This document shows positions 39,685 through 49,414 of a DNA stretch of 64,000 nt, one piece after another. Origin of the DNA: Candidatus Poseidoniaceae archaeon (lineage in GTDB: Archaea > Thermoplasmatota > Poseidoniia > Poseidoniales > Poseidoniaceae); assembly GCA_949372645.1 (NCBI GenBank), contig CASIAP010000010.1, forward strand, positions 1-64,000, given 5' to 3'. The notes beneath the pieces are model-generated. The model ran no database searches and was not told the origin of the DNA. It was given only the letters and a program-made list of their open reading frames with translations. How positions within the stretch are numbered: position 1 is the stretch's first letter; the number at the start of each line of letters is the position of its first letter. The translations under genes and the position numbers were made by a program.

Positions 39685-40554
39685 TTATTGAAACGGTATA
39701 TCCGAGGCAAATCGAACTGGTTCATCTGTTTCAGGATGAAGGAATTCAAGAGCTGAGGCATGGAGGCATACTCGATTGAAGGCATTGGATTCTGCCCCGT
39801 GTAATTCATCACCAACAACAGGGCAGCCAAGGGACCTCATCGCCATACGTATCTGATGTCGGCGCCCGGTTTCGATACTAATTTGTATCAAAGAGGTGTG
39901 ATTATCTGTGTCGGTAACTTGCCAATGGGTGATAGCTTCTTTCGAGCCGTGGAAGGTTGATTTGACCCGCTTCACAAAGAGGTTTTTATCTTCGACAAGC
40001 CATTCTCTTGCCATTCCTTGCATTTCTTTTGGTCTGCCTTCAACTAAGGCGTGGTATGTGCGATGAACGGCGCGTTCTGCGAATTGAGATTGGATGTATT
40101 CTTTGTGTCTTTGGTGTAGTGCGAAAACCATGACTCCGGAGGTGTCTCGGTCAAGGCGATGGACAATATAGCACCAGTTTTTCTCGTCTGCTTGTCTGAC
40201 GTAGTCGACGCATCGGCCGTGTAGGGTATCTATTTCCATTTTATCAGTCGCTATTGAAAGAAGGCCTGCTGGCTTTTCAACCACAAGGATGGCTTCATCC
40301 TCCCATAGTATTTTCAAATCTATTTTCTTCTGTTTTACAACTGGTGGTGGTGTTATTTCATGTGCTTTCACACGGCTGAGTAATTCAATCGTCATACCAT
40401 CCTTGATTTCGAACTTGGCTTTATGTTCAACGGTTCCGTCAACTTGTATTCGGCCCTCTGTCAGCATTGTTCTTAACTTCGTACGCGAAGTATTAGCCAT
40501 GAATTCGCCAAGAATATCGAGTAAAGTTCCTGTTTTATCTACTTTAAATTTCAT
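39685..40554 (-). CDS. RluA-family pseudouridine synthase with S4 domain
   Basis: S4-like N-terminus, VVEKPAGLLSIATD, YIVHRLDRDTSGVMVFA (catalytic Asp), ETGRRHQIRMAMRSLGCPVVGDELHG. Confidence 0.92.
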   Translation of the reverse strand: MKFKVDKTGTLLDILGEFMANTSRTKLRTMLTEGRIQVDGTVEHKAKFEIKDGMTIELLSRVKAHEITPPPVVKQKKIDLKILWEDEAILVVEKPAGLLSIATDKMEIDTLHGRCVDYVRQADEKNWCYIVHRLDRDTSGVMVFALHQRHKEYIQSQFAERAVHRTYHALVEGRPKEMQGMAREWLVEDKNLFVKRVKSTFHGSKEAITHWQVTDTDNHTSLIQISIETGRRHQIRMAMRSLGCPVVGDELHGAESNAFNRVCLHASALEFLHPETDEPVRFASDIPFQ

Positions 40555-40563
40555 ATTGATCAC

Positions 40564-41775
40564 CTACAAAAGAAGTGCGTCGCACCATGTGCCTTTCTCA
40601 CCACTATGGCCGGGTTCAAGAAGCGTGAGGCCGTCTGCGAGAACAAGGCTGTTGAGGTTTCCTGACCCTTGGTATCCTGTCGAGTACGCGAGTAATTGAT
40701 CAGTCGATGTATCAACTTTGATTCTGCGAAGAACGAGAAATTTTTCATCCGACTTGAACGATTCCGCAAGCTGTACTCTGACTCGGCGTTCTTGGGCCCC
40801 CCCTCCGTTTGTTGAAGCACGAAGGTATGGCCCAACTAGCATTCTGAATACCACATGACTGCTTGCTGGGTTGCCGGGTAAACCAAACAATGGTACTCCT
40901 TTCCAATATCCGAACAAAGGGGGAGATCCTGGTCGGATTTTTACTCGCCAGAATTTGATATCTCCTTCTTCTTCCATTATTTTTCGAACCAAATCCCATT
41001 CCCCCATTGAAACACCTCCTGATGTTAAAATCAAGTCGCACTCTTTAGCCGCAATGTCGAGCTTTTCGCGGAGGCGATCAAGAGAGTCGACAACTGAGTC
41101 ATACCTCTTTGGTTTGTGGCCCGACCATCGAACAAGACTTGCGATTCCAAATGAATTCGATTCGTAAATTTCGTTTTCCTTTAATTCACTACCAGGTAGT
41201 TGAAGTTCATCTCCTGTGGAAAGTATCCCGATGGTGGCTTGTTGAAAGACTGGGACTTTTGGATGCCCCATCGTAGCACAAAGTCCGACTGAAGAGGGGG
41301 TGAGGTGTGTGCCTTTGTGTAAAGCAATCTGCCCTTTTGCCAAATTTTCTCCTTTCTTTCGGATAAAATGTTTTTTTCCTTCTTCGGTGAGATGGACTGT
41401 TGAGTTTTTCTCATCAACCTCACAACGTTCAATCGGAAGTATTGCGTCAGCGCCATCTGGTATTGGGGCCCCCGTCATTATCCGAGCAGCTTGTCCTTTT
41501 CCGATAGGTTTGGTTCTTTGGTTCGTTCCTGCTTGAACGGTCTGAAGAATGGAAAGTGGTGGGTGGGGGTTGAGGGAGTCTTCATGCCGAAAAGCGAAAC
41601 CATCCATCGAAGAATTATCAAAACGGGGGTCATCAACTTTAGATTCTAAGTCCTTCGATAGTATTCGATTGAAAGCATCGTCCAAAGGTACGAATTCTGT
41701 GGAGAGTGAAAGGGGTTGAGTTTCGAGAATCTTTAGCGCTTCCGGGTATGAAACGAAGTAAGGGGTCTCGGGCAT
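40564..41775 (-). CDS. moeA: Molybdopterin molybdotransferase MoeA
   Basis: DDPRFDNSSMDGFAFR, GQAARIMTGAPIPDGADAILPIE, ILSTGDEL, LTSGGVSMGEWD, LFGLPGNPASSHV. Confidence 0.95.
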   Translation of the reverse strand: MPETPYFVSYPEALKILETQPLSLSTEFVPLDDAFNRILSKDLESKVDDPRFDNSSMDGFAFRHEDSLNPHPPLSILQTVQAGTNQRTKPIGKGQAARIMTGAPIPDGADAILPIERCEVDEKNSTVHLTEEGKKHFIRKKGENLAKGQIALHKGTHLTPSSVGLCATMGHPKVPVFQQATIGILSTGDELQLPGSELKENEIYESNSFGIASLVRWSGHKPKRYDSVVDSLDRLREKLDIAAKECDLILTSGGVSMGEWDLVRKIMEEEGDIKFWRVKIRPGSPPLFGYWKGVPLFGLPGNPASSHVVFRMLVGPYLRASTNGGGAQERRVRVQLAESFKSDEKFLVLRRIKVDTSTDQLLAYSTGYQGSGNLNSLVLADGLTLLEPGHSGEKGTWCDALLL

Positions 41776-41820
41776 GGTTACACCATCGGTTCTGTTGGTT
41801 TGAGTTTCGCGGTTGCCCGC

Positions 41821-42588
41821 CTAGAAAAGGAATTCGGGAATTCGTTTCAATGAGGCGAGGAGGAGGACTGTGATAAGCAGATTTCGAACGGTTGATTGTT
41901 TGGCATACTTAGAACCAAAGCGCGAGCCAATCAATCCTCCGAGAAGGACCGCTACAATGAATGGGAGAAGGGTTGAAATTTCTAAAACAAGTTGGTTTGA
42001 TGCTGTTGCTCCTAGAAGGCCTGCTGCTGAATTTACCCAAATGAAAAGGGCGGCGGTTGCTGCTGCAGCTTTTGGGGTGGCCCATTGTTTGAGTAACAGG
42101 AGAGGGGAGAGAAAAATACCCCCGCCCACCCCTATGATTCCACTGAACAAACCAATCACTGCTCCAAATGCATAAGCTTGTGTTTTTTCAGGGTCTTTGA
42201 TTTGGCTAAGCTCGGATTCTTTCTTCACGGAAAGTAAGTGTAATGCTGCATAAAGAAGTGTTATTGAAAGAAGCGCGTCGTAAATCCTGCCGTCAACTTT
42301 GAGATAACCGCCAATAAACGCGAAGGGTATACTTGCGAGAAGAAAGGGAAGTGATTTAGAGCGTGAATGGTGTCCTGCGCTCGAATAATGAAAGAATGCT
42401 AATCCTGCTACAATCAGGTTGAGTACCCAAACATGTTGTTTTAACCATGCACTCTGCATTTCACCATAGGCAGTTAATGAAAGAAGGGCGAGGTAACCGG
42501 ATGCCCCCCCATGGCCAACGCTTGAATAGAGAATTGAAATGAAAAAAAGCCCGCAACATATTGCAAAAAGGGCAAACCCCTGATCCAT
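41821..42588 (-). CDS. TSUP (TauE/SafE) family transporter
   Basis: SSVGHGGASGYLALLSL and VIGLFSGIIGVGGGIFLSPLLLL duplicated motifs. Confidence 0.9.
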   Translation of the reverse strand: MDQGFALFAICCGLFFISILYSSVGHGGASGYLALLSLTAYGEMQSAWLKQHVWVLNLIVAGLAFFHYSSAGHHSRSKSLPFLLASIPFAFIGGYLKVDGRIYDALLSITLLYAALHLLSVKKESELSQIKDPEKTQAYAFGAVIGLFSGIIGVGGGIFLSPLLLLKQWATPKAAAATAALFIWVNSAAGLLGATASNQLVLEISTLLPFIVAVLLGGLIGSRFGSKYAKQSTVRNLLITVLLLASLKRIPEFLF

Positions 42589-42607
42589 GCTTTCGCCTCA
42601 ATACGAC

Positions 42608-42901
42608 TCAGTCGAAATTCATGACAAAGCCGCATTCCGCATATGCGCAGGTCACAGTATAGCGAGCTTTTTTCGGTTTAGGGATTTTAAGCATTGAGCC
42701 ACACTGATCACATTGTACTTTGAGTGTTTCAGCTGCTGCTGGAGTTGGAGCGTCTCCGAGAGTGCGTCCAACGTCTTGAGACCAACCTAATGAGTCTGTG
42801 TACTTATCAGCCTTGACGCTCAACTTCTTTTGCTTCAACGATAAACGCATCTTGCGCTTTCTCTTTTTGGGTTGGGAGCCTTTAGGTGCTTTTGCCGCCA
42901 T
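42608..42901 (-). CDS. Small basic zinc-ribbon protein
   Basis: Lys-rich N-terminus followed by CDQCGSML...CAYAECG. Confidence 0.7.
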   Translation of the reverse strand: MAAKAPKGSQPKKRKRKMRLSLKQKKLSVKADKYTDSLGWSQDVGRTLGDAPTPAAAETLKVQCDQCGSMLKIPKPKKARYTVTCAYAECGFVMNFD

Positions 42902-42932
42902 GGGTATCGTCTACCGCTTGTCGTGGTTGTAT

Positions 42933-44267
42933 TCAATTACTTCGGCTGTATTCTTCACCGAGATACTCTGAAATTCCATTCACTGGGTTGTGTACGATAT
43001 GACCGTTTTTCTCCAATGCTTCAACAAGAGGTGGGCGTGCGTTAGTCGGATCGGTGTGGTAAACAATGACTTCTTCTGCCTCGCATGCTGCTGCGAAATC
43101 TACAATTTCTTTGTGGCCGGCGTGTGTTGAAAAGGAATAGGACTTCCACTCTAGTGGGATGTCTGTTTCATTCCCAAAAATATTTATTTTTCCTTCGGTT
43201 TGGAGTTTTCTTCCTCCAGTATTTGATGCCTGATAGCCGGTAAAAAGAATCGCGTTTGAAGTGTCTTGACGAAGGCGATTGAGATACCAAATTGATGGGC
43301 CGCCTTGGAGCATTCCTGAGGTTGATACGATAACATCCGATTCAAGGGCTTTTTTCCGGTCTGATTTACTTGATACTCGACGACTCCACGCCCAGGCGTT
43401 CTTGAAAGCTTCAGGATCACGGAGTGTTTCGGGATGATTCATTTGCATACCTGCAATTCTTTTCCCCATTCCATCGACGTGAACATCGAGGTGTGGGAGA
43501 TATTTGTGAAGGCGCATAACAATGTCTTGGGTTCGTCCGTTTGCAAAAGCAGGAATCAGAACTTTCCCACCCCGATCAACTATACGTTGCACGTGTGTAA
43601 TGAATTTTTGTTCTTCTTCAAGAAGTGGAGGATGTTCTCTACCACCATATGTTCCTTCGACAAAGAGTGTGTCGGTTTTTACTGGTTTAGCTCCTTTCGT
43701 AAGGGGTGAATCACGGGTATCGAAGTCACCGGAAAGTAATATTTTTCGTTGTGGTGTCTCAATTTTAAGCATAGCTGCACCAGGTATATGTCCAGCACGT
43801 TGAAGTTCGAGTTTCCAATCTTCATGCATCCAGGGTGTATTGAAGTCATGGATATTCCACGAATCAAGTGCTGTGTCAATGTCTCGTTTATCCCAGGCAA
43901 GTGGAAATTTTTCGATAGAGCTTACTTTATGACAATCATACCACATTAATTCTGATATTTCTGCAGTAAGGGCTGTTCCATGAAGACGTGTTCTGTGATT
44001 CGAACAAAGCCACGGCGCCATACCGAGATGATCAACGTGTGAATGAGTGATTACAGCATCACGGACTACAGGTGCTTCAGATGGGTAACGAGGAGGTGTT
44101 GTCGGTGCAAGCCCATAATCTAATAGTAAACGGGTTTTTTTGTCATCTTCAAGAACAATACCGACATTTCCAACTTCGTCCCCGCCTCCAAGACAATGGT
44201 AGCGAATACCTTTCTTAGGGGGTTCTTCCGGATAAGAAGTTGTTCGGCCTGGTGAATAGAATACCAT
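42933..44267 (-). CDS. MBL-fold beta-CASP RNase (archaeal CPSF/RNase J-like)
   Basis: AVITHSHVDHLGMAPWL, LLSGDFDTRDSPL, IPAFANGRTQDIV, VSTSGMLQGGPSIWYL, FSTHAGHKEIVDF. Confidence 0.9.
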   Translation of the reverse strand: MVFYSPGRTTSYPEEPPKKGIRYHCLGGGDEVGNVGIVLEDDKKTRLLLDYGLAPTTPPRYPSEAPVVRDAVITHSHVDHLGMAPWLCSNHRTRLHGTALTAEISELMWYDCHKVSSIEKFPLAWDKRDIDTALDSWNIHDFNTPWMHEDWKLELQRAGHIPGAAMLKIETPQRKILLSGDFDTRDSPLTKGAKPVKTDTLFVEGTYGGREHPPLLEEEQKFITHVQRIVDRGGKVLIPAFANGRTQDIVMRLHKYLPHLDVHVDGMGKRIAGMQMNHPETLRDPEAFKNAWAWSRRVSSKSDRKKALESDVIVSTSGMLQGGPSIWYLNRLRQDTSNAILFTGYQASNTGGRKLQTEGKINIFGNETDIPLEWKSYSFSTHAGHKEIVDFAAACEAEEVIVYHTDPTNARPPLVEALEKNGHIVHNPVNGISEYLGEEYSRSN

Positions 44268-44708
44268 CTGAATCATTCTCTGCTGATGGTGATATGTATT
44301 CAAGTTGATTCTCTTCATACACTACACCCCCTTGTTTCCATTGCAGTTACAATCTCAACAAAACCGATAATTTCCATTGTGTTTTATAGAGTTAAGTTAA
44401 GTGCTTGTCGCGACCATAATCTTCGGGGCATACTCTCGTTTCCTTTCATCCAATCCCTTAACATACTCTCTCCAAGTAAGGGAATTGATTCCATCGGAAA
44501 CAAAGGGGTCTAAACACTCTGTTTGTTTTTCTATCACTCCTTGATCTAATCCCTTCTTTTGGAATTTCAATTATTCACCCTTTTCCAATTTCGATCAGTA
44601 AATTAGATTCTTTAAATCCACTCTGGAACAATATAATGACCATTCGAAATCAATATTCTACACTATACAAGGCGAAGGAGAGATGAACCCCATCTTCATG
44701 GTCAATAC

Positions 44709-44915
44709 ATGGCACGGCAAGAAGGTCATCATTTTCTTGTTGATGATGATCGATGTTTTGGATGCGGAGCATGTATAGCCCTTTGTCCAGTTAACGTACT
44801 CACACTCATTGATCGTCTGGCGATTGTTGATGAAGAAAACTGTACTCATTGTGAATTATGCATACCATCATGTCCGGTTTTTGCCCTTGAAATCATTCCA
44901 ACAAAAGGTGGGTAA
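44709..44915 (+). CDS. 2x[4Fe-4S] ferredoxin
   Basis: CFGCGACIALCPVNVL and CTHCELCIPSCPVFAL clusters. Confidence 0.93.
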   Translation: MARQEGHHFLVDDDRCFGCGACIALCPVNVLTLIDRLAIVDEENCTHCELCIPSCPVFALEIIPTKGG

Positions 44916-45635
44916 ATGTCATCAGTTGTATTAATTGGTGGAACCTATTCGAATCTTGTTACCGCGATTGAGCTTTCAAAATCACATAATGTTACATTGA
45001 TTGAACTCAATGCTGAAATCGGACTACCATCAATATCCCCAGGCCATATAAAAAACCAAGAACTCCTCATACACTATCTCACATCCGAACAAATAAAATT
45101 CCTTCAAATTCACTCATTTAATGATGGGTTTACTCTACGTTCGGAGTGGGGTTTGAAGCACCTTGCTGTTCATGCAGCTCAGAAAGGCGTAGTAATATTT
45201 ACTCGAACAAGGATTACTCAATGTGTAGAAACAGAGAATGGATTTACAATTAATTTCCAAGGAGGGGGATCAAAGAGTATGGACCAGACCCATGCACATT
45301 TCCTTATCAACGATTCACAGTGGACCTACCAAGCTCCCGGTTCAAAACAACACACGCTACCCGATTCTCAACAAGTTATCATACCATCATTTGGAAAATT
45401 TCACCCAATGTATGGCGGCACAGCACTCCAAAATGATTGTACAGATATCCCGGAAAACGCAACAATTCTTCCGAGATTTGAAGGACTAACTGAGGTTTGG
45501 CAAGCTTCAGAAAACTGGGTGCCGGCAAAAGGATGGATTGAAATCATCAAATGCTCCCTTCCCGTTTCAATCGAAAAACGGTGTATAGATGCCCAAATTA
45601 TCGAGGGCCGTCGAATTTCAACCCTCATCAAATAA
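44916..45635 (+). CDS. Divergent or truncated FAD/NAD-binding oxidoreductase, geranylgeranyl-reductase-like (tentative)
   Basis: Rossmann-like SSVVLIGGTYSNLVTAIELSKSHNVTLIELNAEIGLPSISPG with non-canonical glycine motif; immediately after ferredoxin. Confidence 0.5.
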   Translation: MSSVVLIGGTYSNLVTAIELSKSHNVTLIELNAEIGLPSISPGHIKNQELLIHYLTSEQIKFLQIHSFNDGFTLRSEWGLKHLAVHAAQKGVVIFTRTRITQCVETENGFTINFQGGGSKSMDQTHAHFLINDSQWTYQAPGSKQHTLPDSQQVIIPSFGKFHPMYGGTALQNDCTDIPENATILPRFEGLTEVWQASENWVPAKGWIEIIKCSLPVSIEKRCIDAQIIEGRRISTLIK

Positions 45636-45711
45636 AGAATTGTAGTGTTGCTAGACACACCACCTTAAAACCCCCAACAGTCGCCCCTTAATTGAAGGAA
45701 GTACTTCAGGA

Positions 45712-46797
45712 GTGACAAATTTGGCAGAACATCCTTTAGCTAATCTACGAAAAAAACTCAAAGAAGAAAACCTTCTTGACAAACCAACCCTCAAATCATG
45801 GGCAAAGGTAATCATACTTTTCGCAATTGTTTTCGGCCTCTACAGCGCCCACATCTACCTCCCACTAAAGTTTGGTTTACTCCTCATTCCAATCACAGCC
45901 CTTTTCTCTACTACCCTTGCAATGACGGGCCATGAAGGAGTTCACTCCTCAGCTTGCCGTTCAAAACTCGGTAATATTTCCTTAGCAGCTATTGTATTCT
46001 CCCTTTTTGCAGGATTCTCAATGGAATATTGGCGAGAAAAACACAATGTCAAACACCACGCCCAACCCAACGTCGTTAACAAAGATCCTGACATCCATTC
46101 TTGGCCGTTTACCTTCAGTCAAGAAGAATACAATACCAGTGGTCCAACCCGAAAATTCTTCCAGAGAAATCTTCAAGGCTGGGCGTTCTGGCCAATTTCA
46201 CTTCTTGTAGGGCACCTCATGCGGTTAGATGGCTTGAAGTATATTGCTTTAAAACCCTTCAAAGCAAAGAAAAACAAGCGGATTACAAAGGTTTGGCTCC
46301 TCGATACAGCACTCATTCTTCTCCACTTCGCTCTTTGGATCGCCCTACCAATCTTTGCAGGACTCTCTTGGCAAATCACCCTTGGCTTTTATGCTCTACT
46401 TTGGGGATTGGTGGGAACTTGTCTCACAGCGATTTTCATTGTAGGTCACGCAGGGCGCCCGATCATAACAGACTACGACCAGAATTGGCGACTTCAGATT
46501 GAAACAGCTCGCCGAATTAAGTTCGGCCCAATTGGCTCGTTCTTCTTTGTAGGGCTGGATTACCAAATCGAACACCACATGCTGCCCGCTCTTTCCCACT
46601 TCAACCTCCCCAAGGCAGCTCCACTGGTCAAAGAATATGCAGAAGAGCGAGGATGGCAATACCAGGAACTCGGCTTTTTCCGGGCACTTTGGGAATCAAC
46701 CGTTGCACTTCACAGAGCATGGAAAACCCCCTCACTTATTCTCGACGAAAATGGAGAACTCAGCGACCCACTTGAATCAGAACCCTCAACAGTGTGA
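45712..46797 (+). CDS. Membrane fatty-acid-desaturase superfamily protein
   Basis: Three His boxes: GHEGVHS, REKHNVKHHAQPN, QIEHHMLPALSHFNLPK; TM pairs. GTG start. Confidence 0.93.
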   Translation: MTNLAEHPLANLRKKLKEENLLDKPTLKSWAKVIILFAIVFGLYSAHIYLPLKFGLLLIPITALFSTTLAMTGHEGVHSSACRSKLGNISLAAIVFSLFAGFSMEYWREKHNVKHHAQPNVVNKDPDIHSWPFTFSQEEYNTSGPTRKFFQRNLQGWAFWPISLLVGHLMRLDGLKYIALKPFKAKKNKRITKVWLLDTALILLHFALWIALPIFAGLSWQITLGFYALLWGLVGTCLTAIFIVGHAGRPIITDYDQNWRLQIETARRIKFGPIGSFFFVGLDYQIEHHMLPALSHFNLPKAAPLVKEYAEERGWQYQELGFFRALWESTVALHRAWKTPSLILDENGELSDPLESEPSTV

Positions 46798-46830
46798 AAA
46801 CCTCTTCAAAGGGGACGTCTACGCAACAGT

Positions 46831-47595
46831 ATGGCAACTGAACGACTCTATCTCAAAAGCATCGAATCAGGATATTTTACTGATTTCAACGCGACCGTTA
46901 CATCAGTAGATGGGGGTAAAGTTTCACTCGATCGAACTCTGTTTTACCCTCTCGGAGGCGGGCAGAACTGGGACCTTGGTACACTTGATGGACCAAATGG
47001 AAAATTGTCTGTTCATGAAGTTCGAGGGAGGGAAGATATTCTCCATACACTCGATACCGATCACCAACTCGAAGTCGGTGACGAAGTTAAAGGATCGATT
47101 GATTGGCAAAGAAGGCATGCACATATGCGGATGCACACCGCACAACATCTCGTTTCGGGGGTGGTTTATGAAGCGTTTAACGGTGCCAGAACTGTGGGTA
47201 ATCAAATACACGATAACCGCTCTCGTATTGATTTCAATCCTATTTCATTTACTGAAGAAATGTTAGAAGATGTAACACAACAAGTGAACATAATCATCGA
47301 TGCTGATCACAAAGTAACCGACTCAACAATGACGAGAGAAGAAGTCAATGCTGAAATGCCCCCTGAACGAACGAATATGGATCTTCTACCGTCATTTGTG
47401 CAAGAGCTTAGGGTGGTAAAAATAGGTGATAATTTAGATCTTTGCCCGTGTGCTGGAACACACGTGCAGCAGCTCGGAGAAATTGGACACATCGAGATAA
47501 CGGGGAAGAAGTCCAAAGGTAAAGGAACTCAACGCATCACCTATGAATTACAAATTCCAGACATCACCCCACATCCAATCAGGGAAAGAATTTGA
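46831..47595 (+). CDS. Alanyl-tRNA editing protein AlaX
   Basis: FYPLGGGQNWDLGTL, HMRMHTAQHLVSGVVYEAF, LDLCPCAGTHVQQLGEIG. Confidence 0.92.
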   Translation: MATERLYLKSIESGYFTDFNATVTSVDGGKVSLDRTLFYPLGGGQNWDLGTLDGPNGKLSVHEVRGREDILHTLDTDHQLEVGDEVKGSIDWQRRHAHMRMHTAQHLVSGVVYEAFNGARTVGNQIHDNRSRIDFNPISFTEEMLEDVTQQVNIIIDADHKVTDSTMTREEVNAEMPPERTNMDLLPSFVQELRVVKIGDNLDLCPCAGTHVQQLGEIGHIEITGKKSKGKGTQRITYELQIPDITPHPIRERI

Positions 47596-47686
47596 AAATC
47601 ATAAAAGGTAGGAGTTCTGAAAAACTCGTTTCAGTGGAGAAAAAATTAGTTAACATAGAGAAGGGAAATAATCAACCTTCAATATT

Positions 47687-48373
47687 TTAATCATCTTCGA
47701 GTAATTCATCGACTTCAGATAGGACAGTTTTCCACTCCTTTCTTTGGTTTTGGAGTTTCTCAAAACCCTCTTTTTCGACCTTCTGCTTCTCTTCAATAGG
47801 GGTCTTTTGCGCATTTGTTGCTGCCTGTAACCGATCAGTGAGTGCTAAATCTTCACCACTCCGCTCACCACGGTCAACCCGTTTGATTTCACGAGAAGGA
47901 ATTGTTCTTGCTCCGTATTTCGAATGATCTTTTTCTTCAAACATTCCAATCATATCTCTTCGTTCTTCCTCGGTGGGAGCAACATCACGCCACTGGTTTT
48001 GGTTCGCAATATCTTGAATAACATTTGACTTTCTCTGACTTTTTTGCTGTTTAAAGAGGGCTTCAATATCTTCAACTGTCGATTGCGGGACCGGTTCAGA
48101 AAGTCCAGCAGCTAAACGCTGTTGTTCAACGAGTACGGCTCCATGAACTTCATCATGGTCGTATCGATGAGGGGCTGCAGCCATCATCAACATTTCTTTT
48201 GCAAATTGCGTAAACGGATCATCGTGTGATATCGCCGCAATTTGGTCACGAATAGAGGTGTGGCGAGAAATACAACGCTTACAGCGAACCGATGCAGCAA
48301 TATCTACGGCATCACAACGCAGACAACAGGCCTGAAAACCCATTTCTTTCATTGCACGCCTCGGCATCGACAT
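47687..48373 (-). CDS. Hypothetical protein with N-terminal zinc-ribbon-like segment
   Basis: CCLRCDAV..CKRC and charged C-terminal helix; upstream part of the ORF is antisense to the next gene and probably not translated. Confidence 0.65.
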   Translation of the reverse strand: MSMPRRAMKEMGFQACCLRCDAVDIAASVRCKRCISRHTSIRDQIAAISHDDPFTQFAKEMLMMAAAPHRYDHDEVHGAVLVEQQRLAAGLSEPVPQSTVEDIEALFKQQKSQRKSNVIQDIANQNQWRDVAPTEEERRDMIGMFEEKDHSKYGARTIPSREIKRVDRGERSGEDLALTDRLQAATNAQKTPIEEKQKVEKEGFEKLQNQRKEWKTVLSEVDELLEDD

Positions 48374-48457
48374 GGTTGGCCCCATTGTCGTGCAGTGCTG
48401 CTGGCGCATCAAACTTCGGATGCGAGGCTTCAAATCCGACGCCGAGAAACATGAGAC

Positions 48458-49393
48458 ATGGCAGGAAGAGATTCTCGAGCAGACATACTCGATGATAACC
48501 CCTTTCGAAACCAAAAACCACGCATCCACCGCGTCCATGCTCACCAATCCCAAGATGGAACCATTCACTTTGAAACAGGAGCTAATATTCGCACAAATCC
48601 ATTATTTGCACAAATGATGGGAATGTCTCAACAACAACCCGCACAAATGCATGATGGGAAAATTTGGCATTTTAGTGATGAAGAAAAGAAACACCTTCGG
48701 CTTGCAACAGCAGCCTTTACTGTAGCTTTGGGATTCATGGCTGTTGGGGGGTTATGGGGTATTGATTCTCTCGGCTACACTTCTTGGACCATACAATTCC
48801 TCCTCTCAATGCCGGTTCTTCTTTTGGCCGTTGGTCCTGCTTTTCTCTTGCATGAAATTGGGCACAAAATTGTCGCGAAGAAGAACGGCTGTTGGGCTGA
48901 GTTCCGAGCCGACCCACGCGGGTTAAGGTTCGGAATTTTTCTTTCCTTTTTTATTGGAATCTTATTCATGGCCCCCGGTGCGGTGATGGTAGCAGGCCTT
49001 GTCACCCGTCGTCAAAATGGTCACATCGCTATTGCAGGCCCCCTCGTGAATTTTGGATTGTTCCTTATTGGAATCCCTCTTTGGGGTATAATCCTCGGTT
49101 TGACGGGAGCTTTTGATGCAGATATTCAAGGGACGAGTTATTTGGTTGGAGGCCAACTCATTTGGCAAAAAATGTTAATCGATGCAGGAATTTTCTGGAT
49201 TGGAGCCAATCTCGTTCTTGGATTGTTCAACATGCTCCCCTTTGGTCCACTCGATGGAAATAAAGTCAAAGACTGGAATGAAAACGCATTCTATATCACG
49301 ATCTCTGTATTTGCTTTCCTAGTCATCTCATGGATCTTCCTGGGAATCTGGTCGCCATCAACCGTTCTCCAATCAATCGCAGGTCTCTTTTGA
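48458..49393 (+). CDS. Site-2-protease-like (M50) membrane metalloprotease
   Basis: LLHEIGHKIVAKKNG (HExxH) in TM, NMLPFGPLDGNKV second metal motif. Confidence 0.9.
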   Translation: MAGRDSRADILDDNPFRNQKPRIHRVHAHQSQDGTIHFETGANIRTNPLFAQMMGMSQQQPAQMHDGKIWHFSDEEKKHLRLATAAFTVALGFMAVGGLWGIDSLGYTSWTIQFLLSMPVLLLAVGPAFLLHEIGHKIVAKKNGCWAEFRADPRGLRFGIFLSFFIGILFMAPGAVMVAGLVTRRQNGHIAIAGPLVNFGLFLIGIPLWGIILGLTGAFDADIQGTSYLVGGQLIWQKMLIDAGIFWIGANLVLGLFNMLPFGPLDGNKVKDWNENAFYITISVFAFLVISWIFLGIWSPSTVLQSIAGLF

Positions 49394-49414
49394 GAAACTC
49401 AGCAGTGAACTCAA

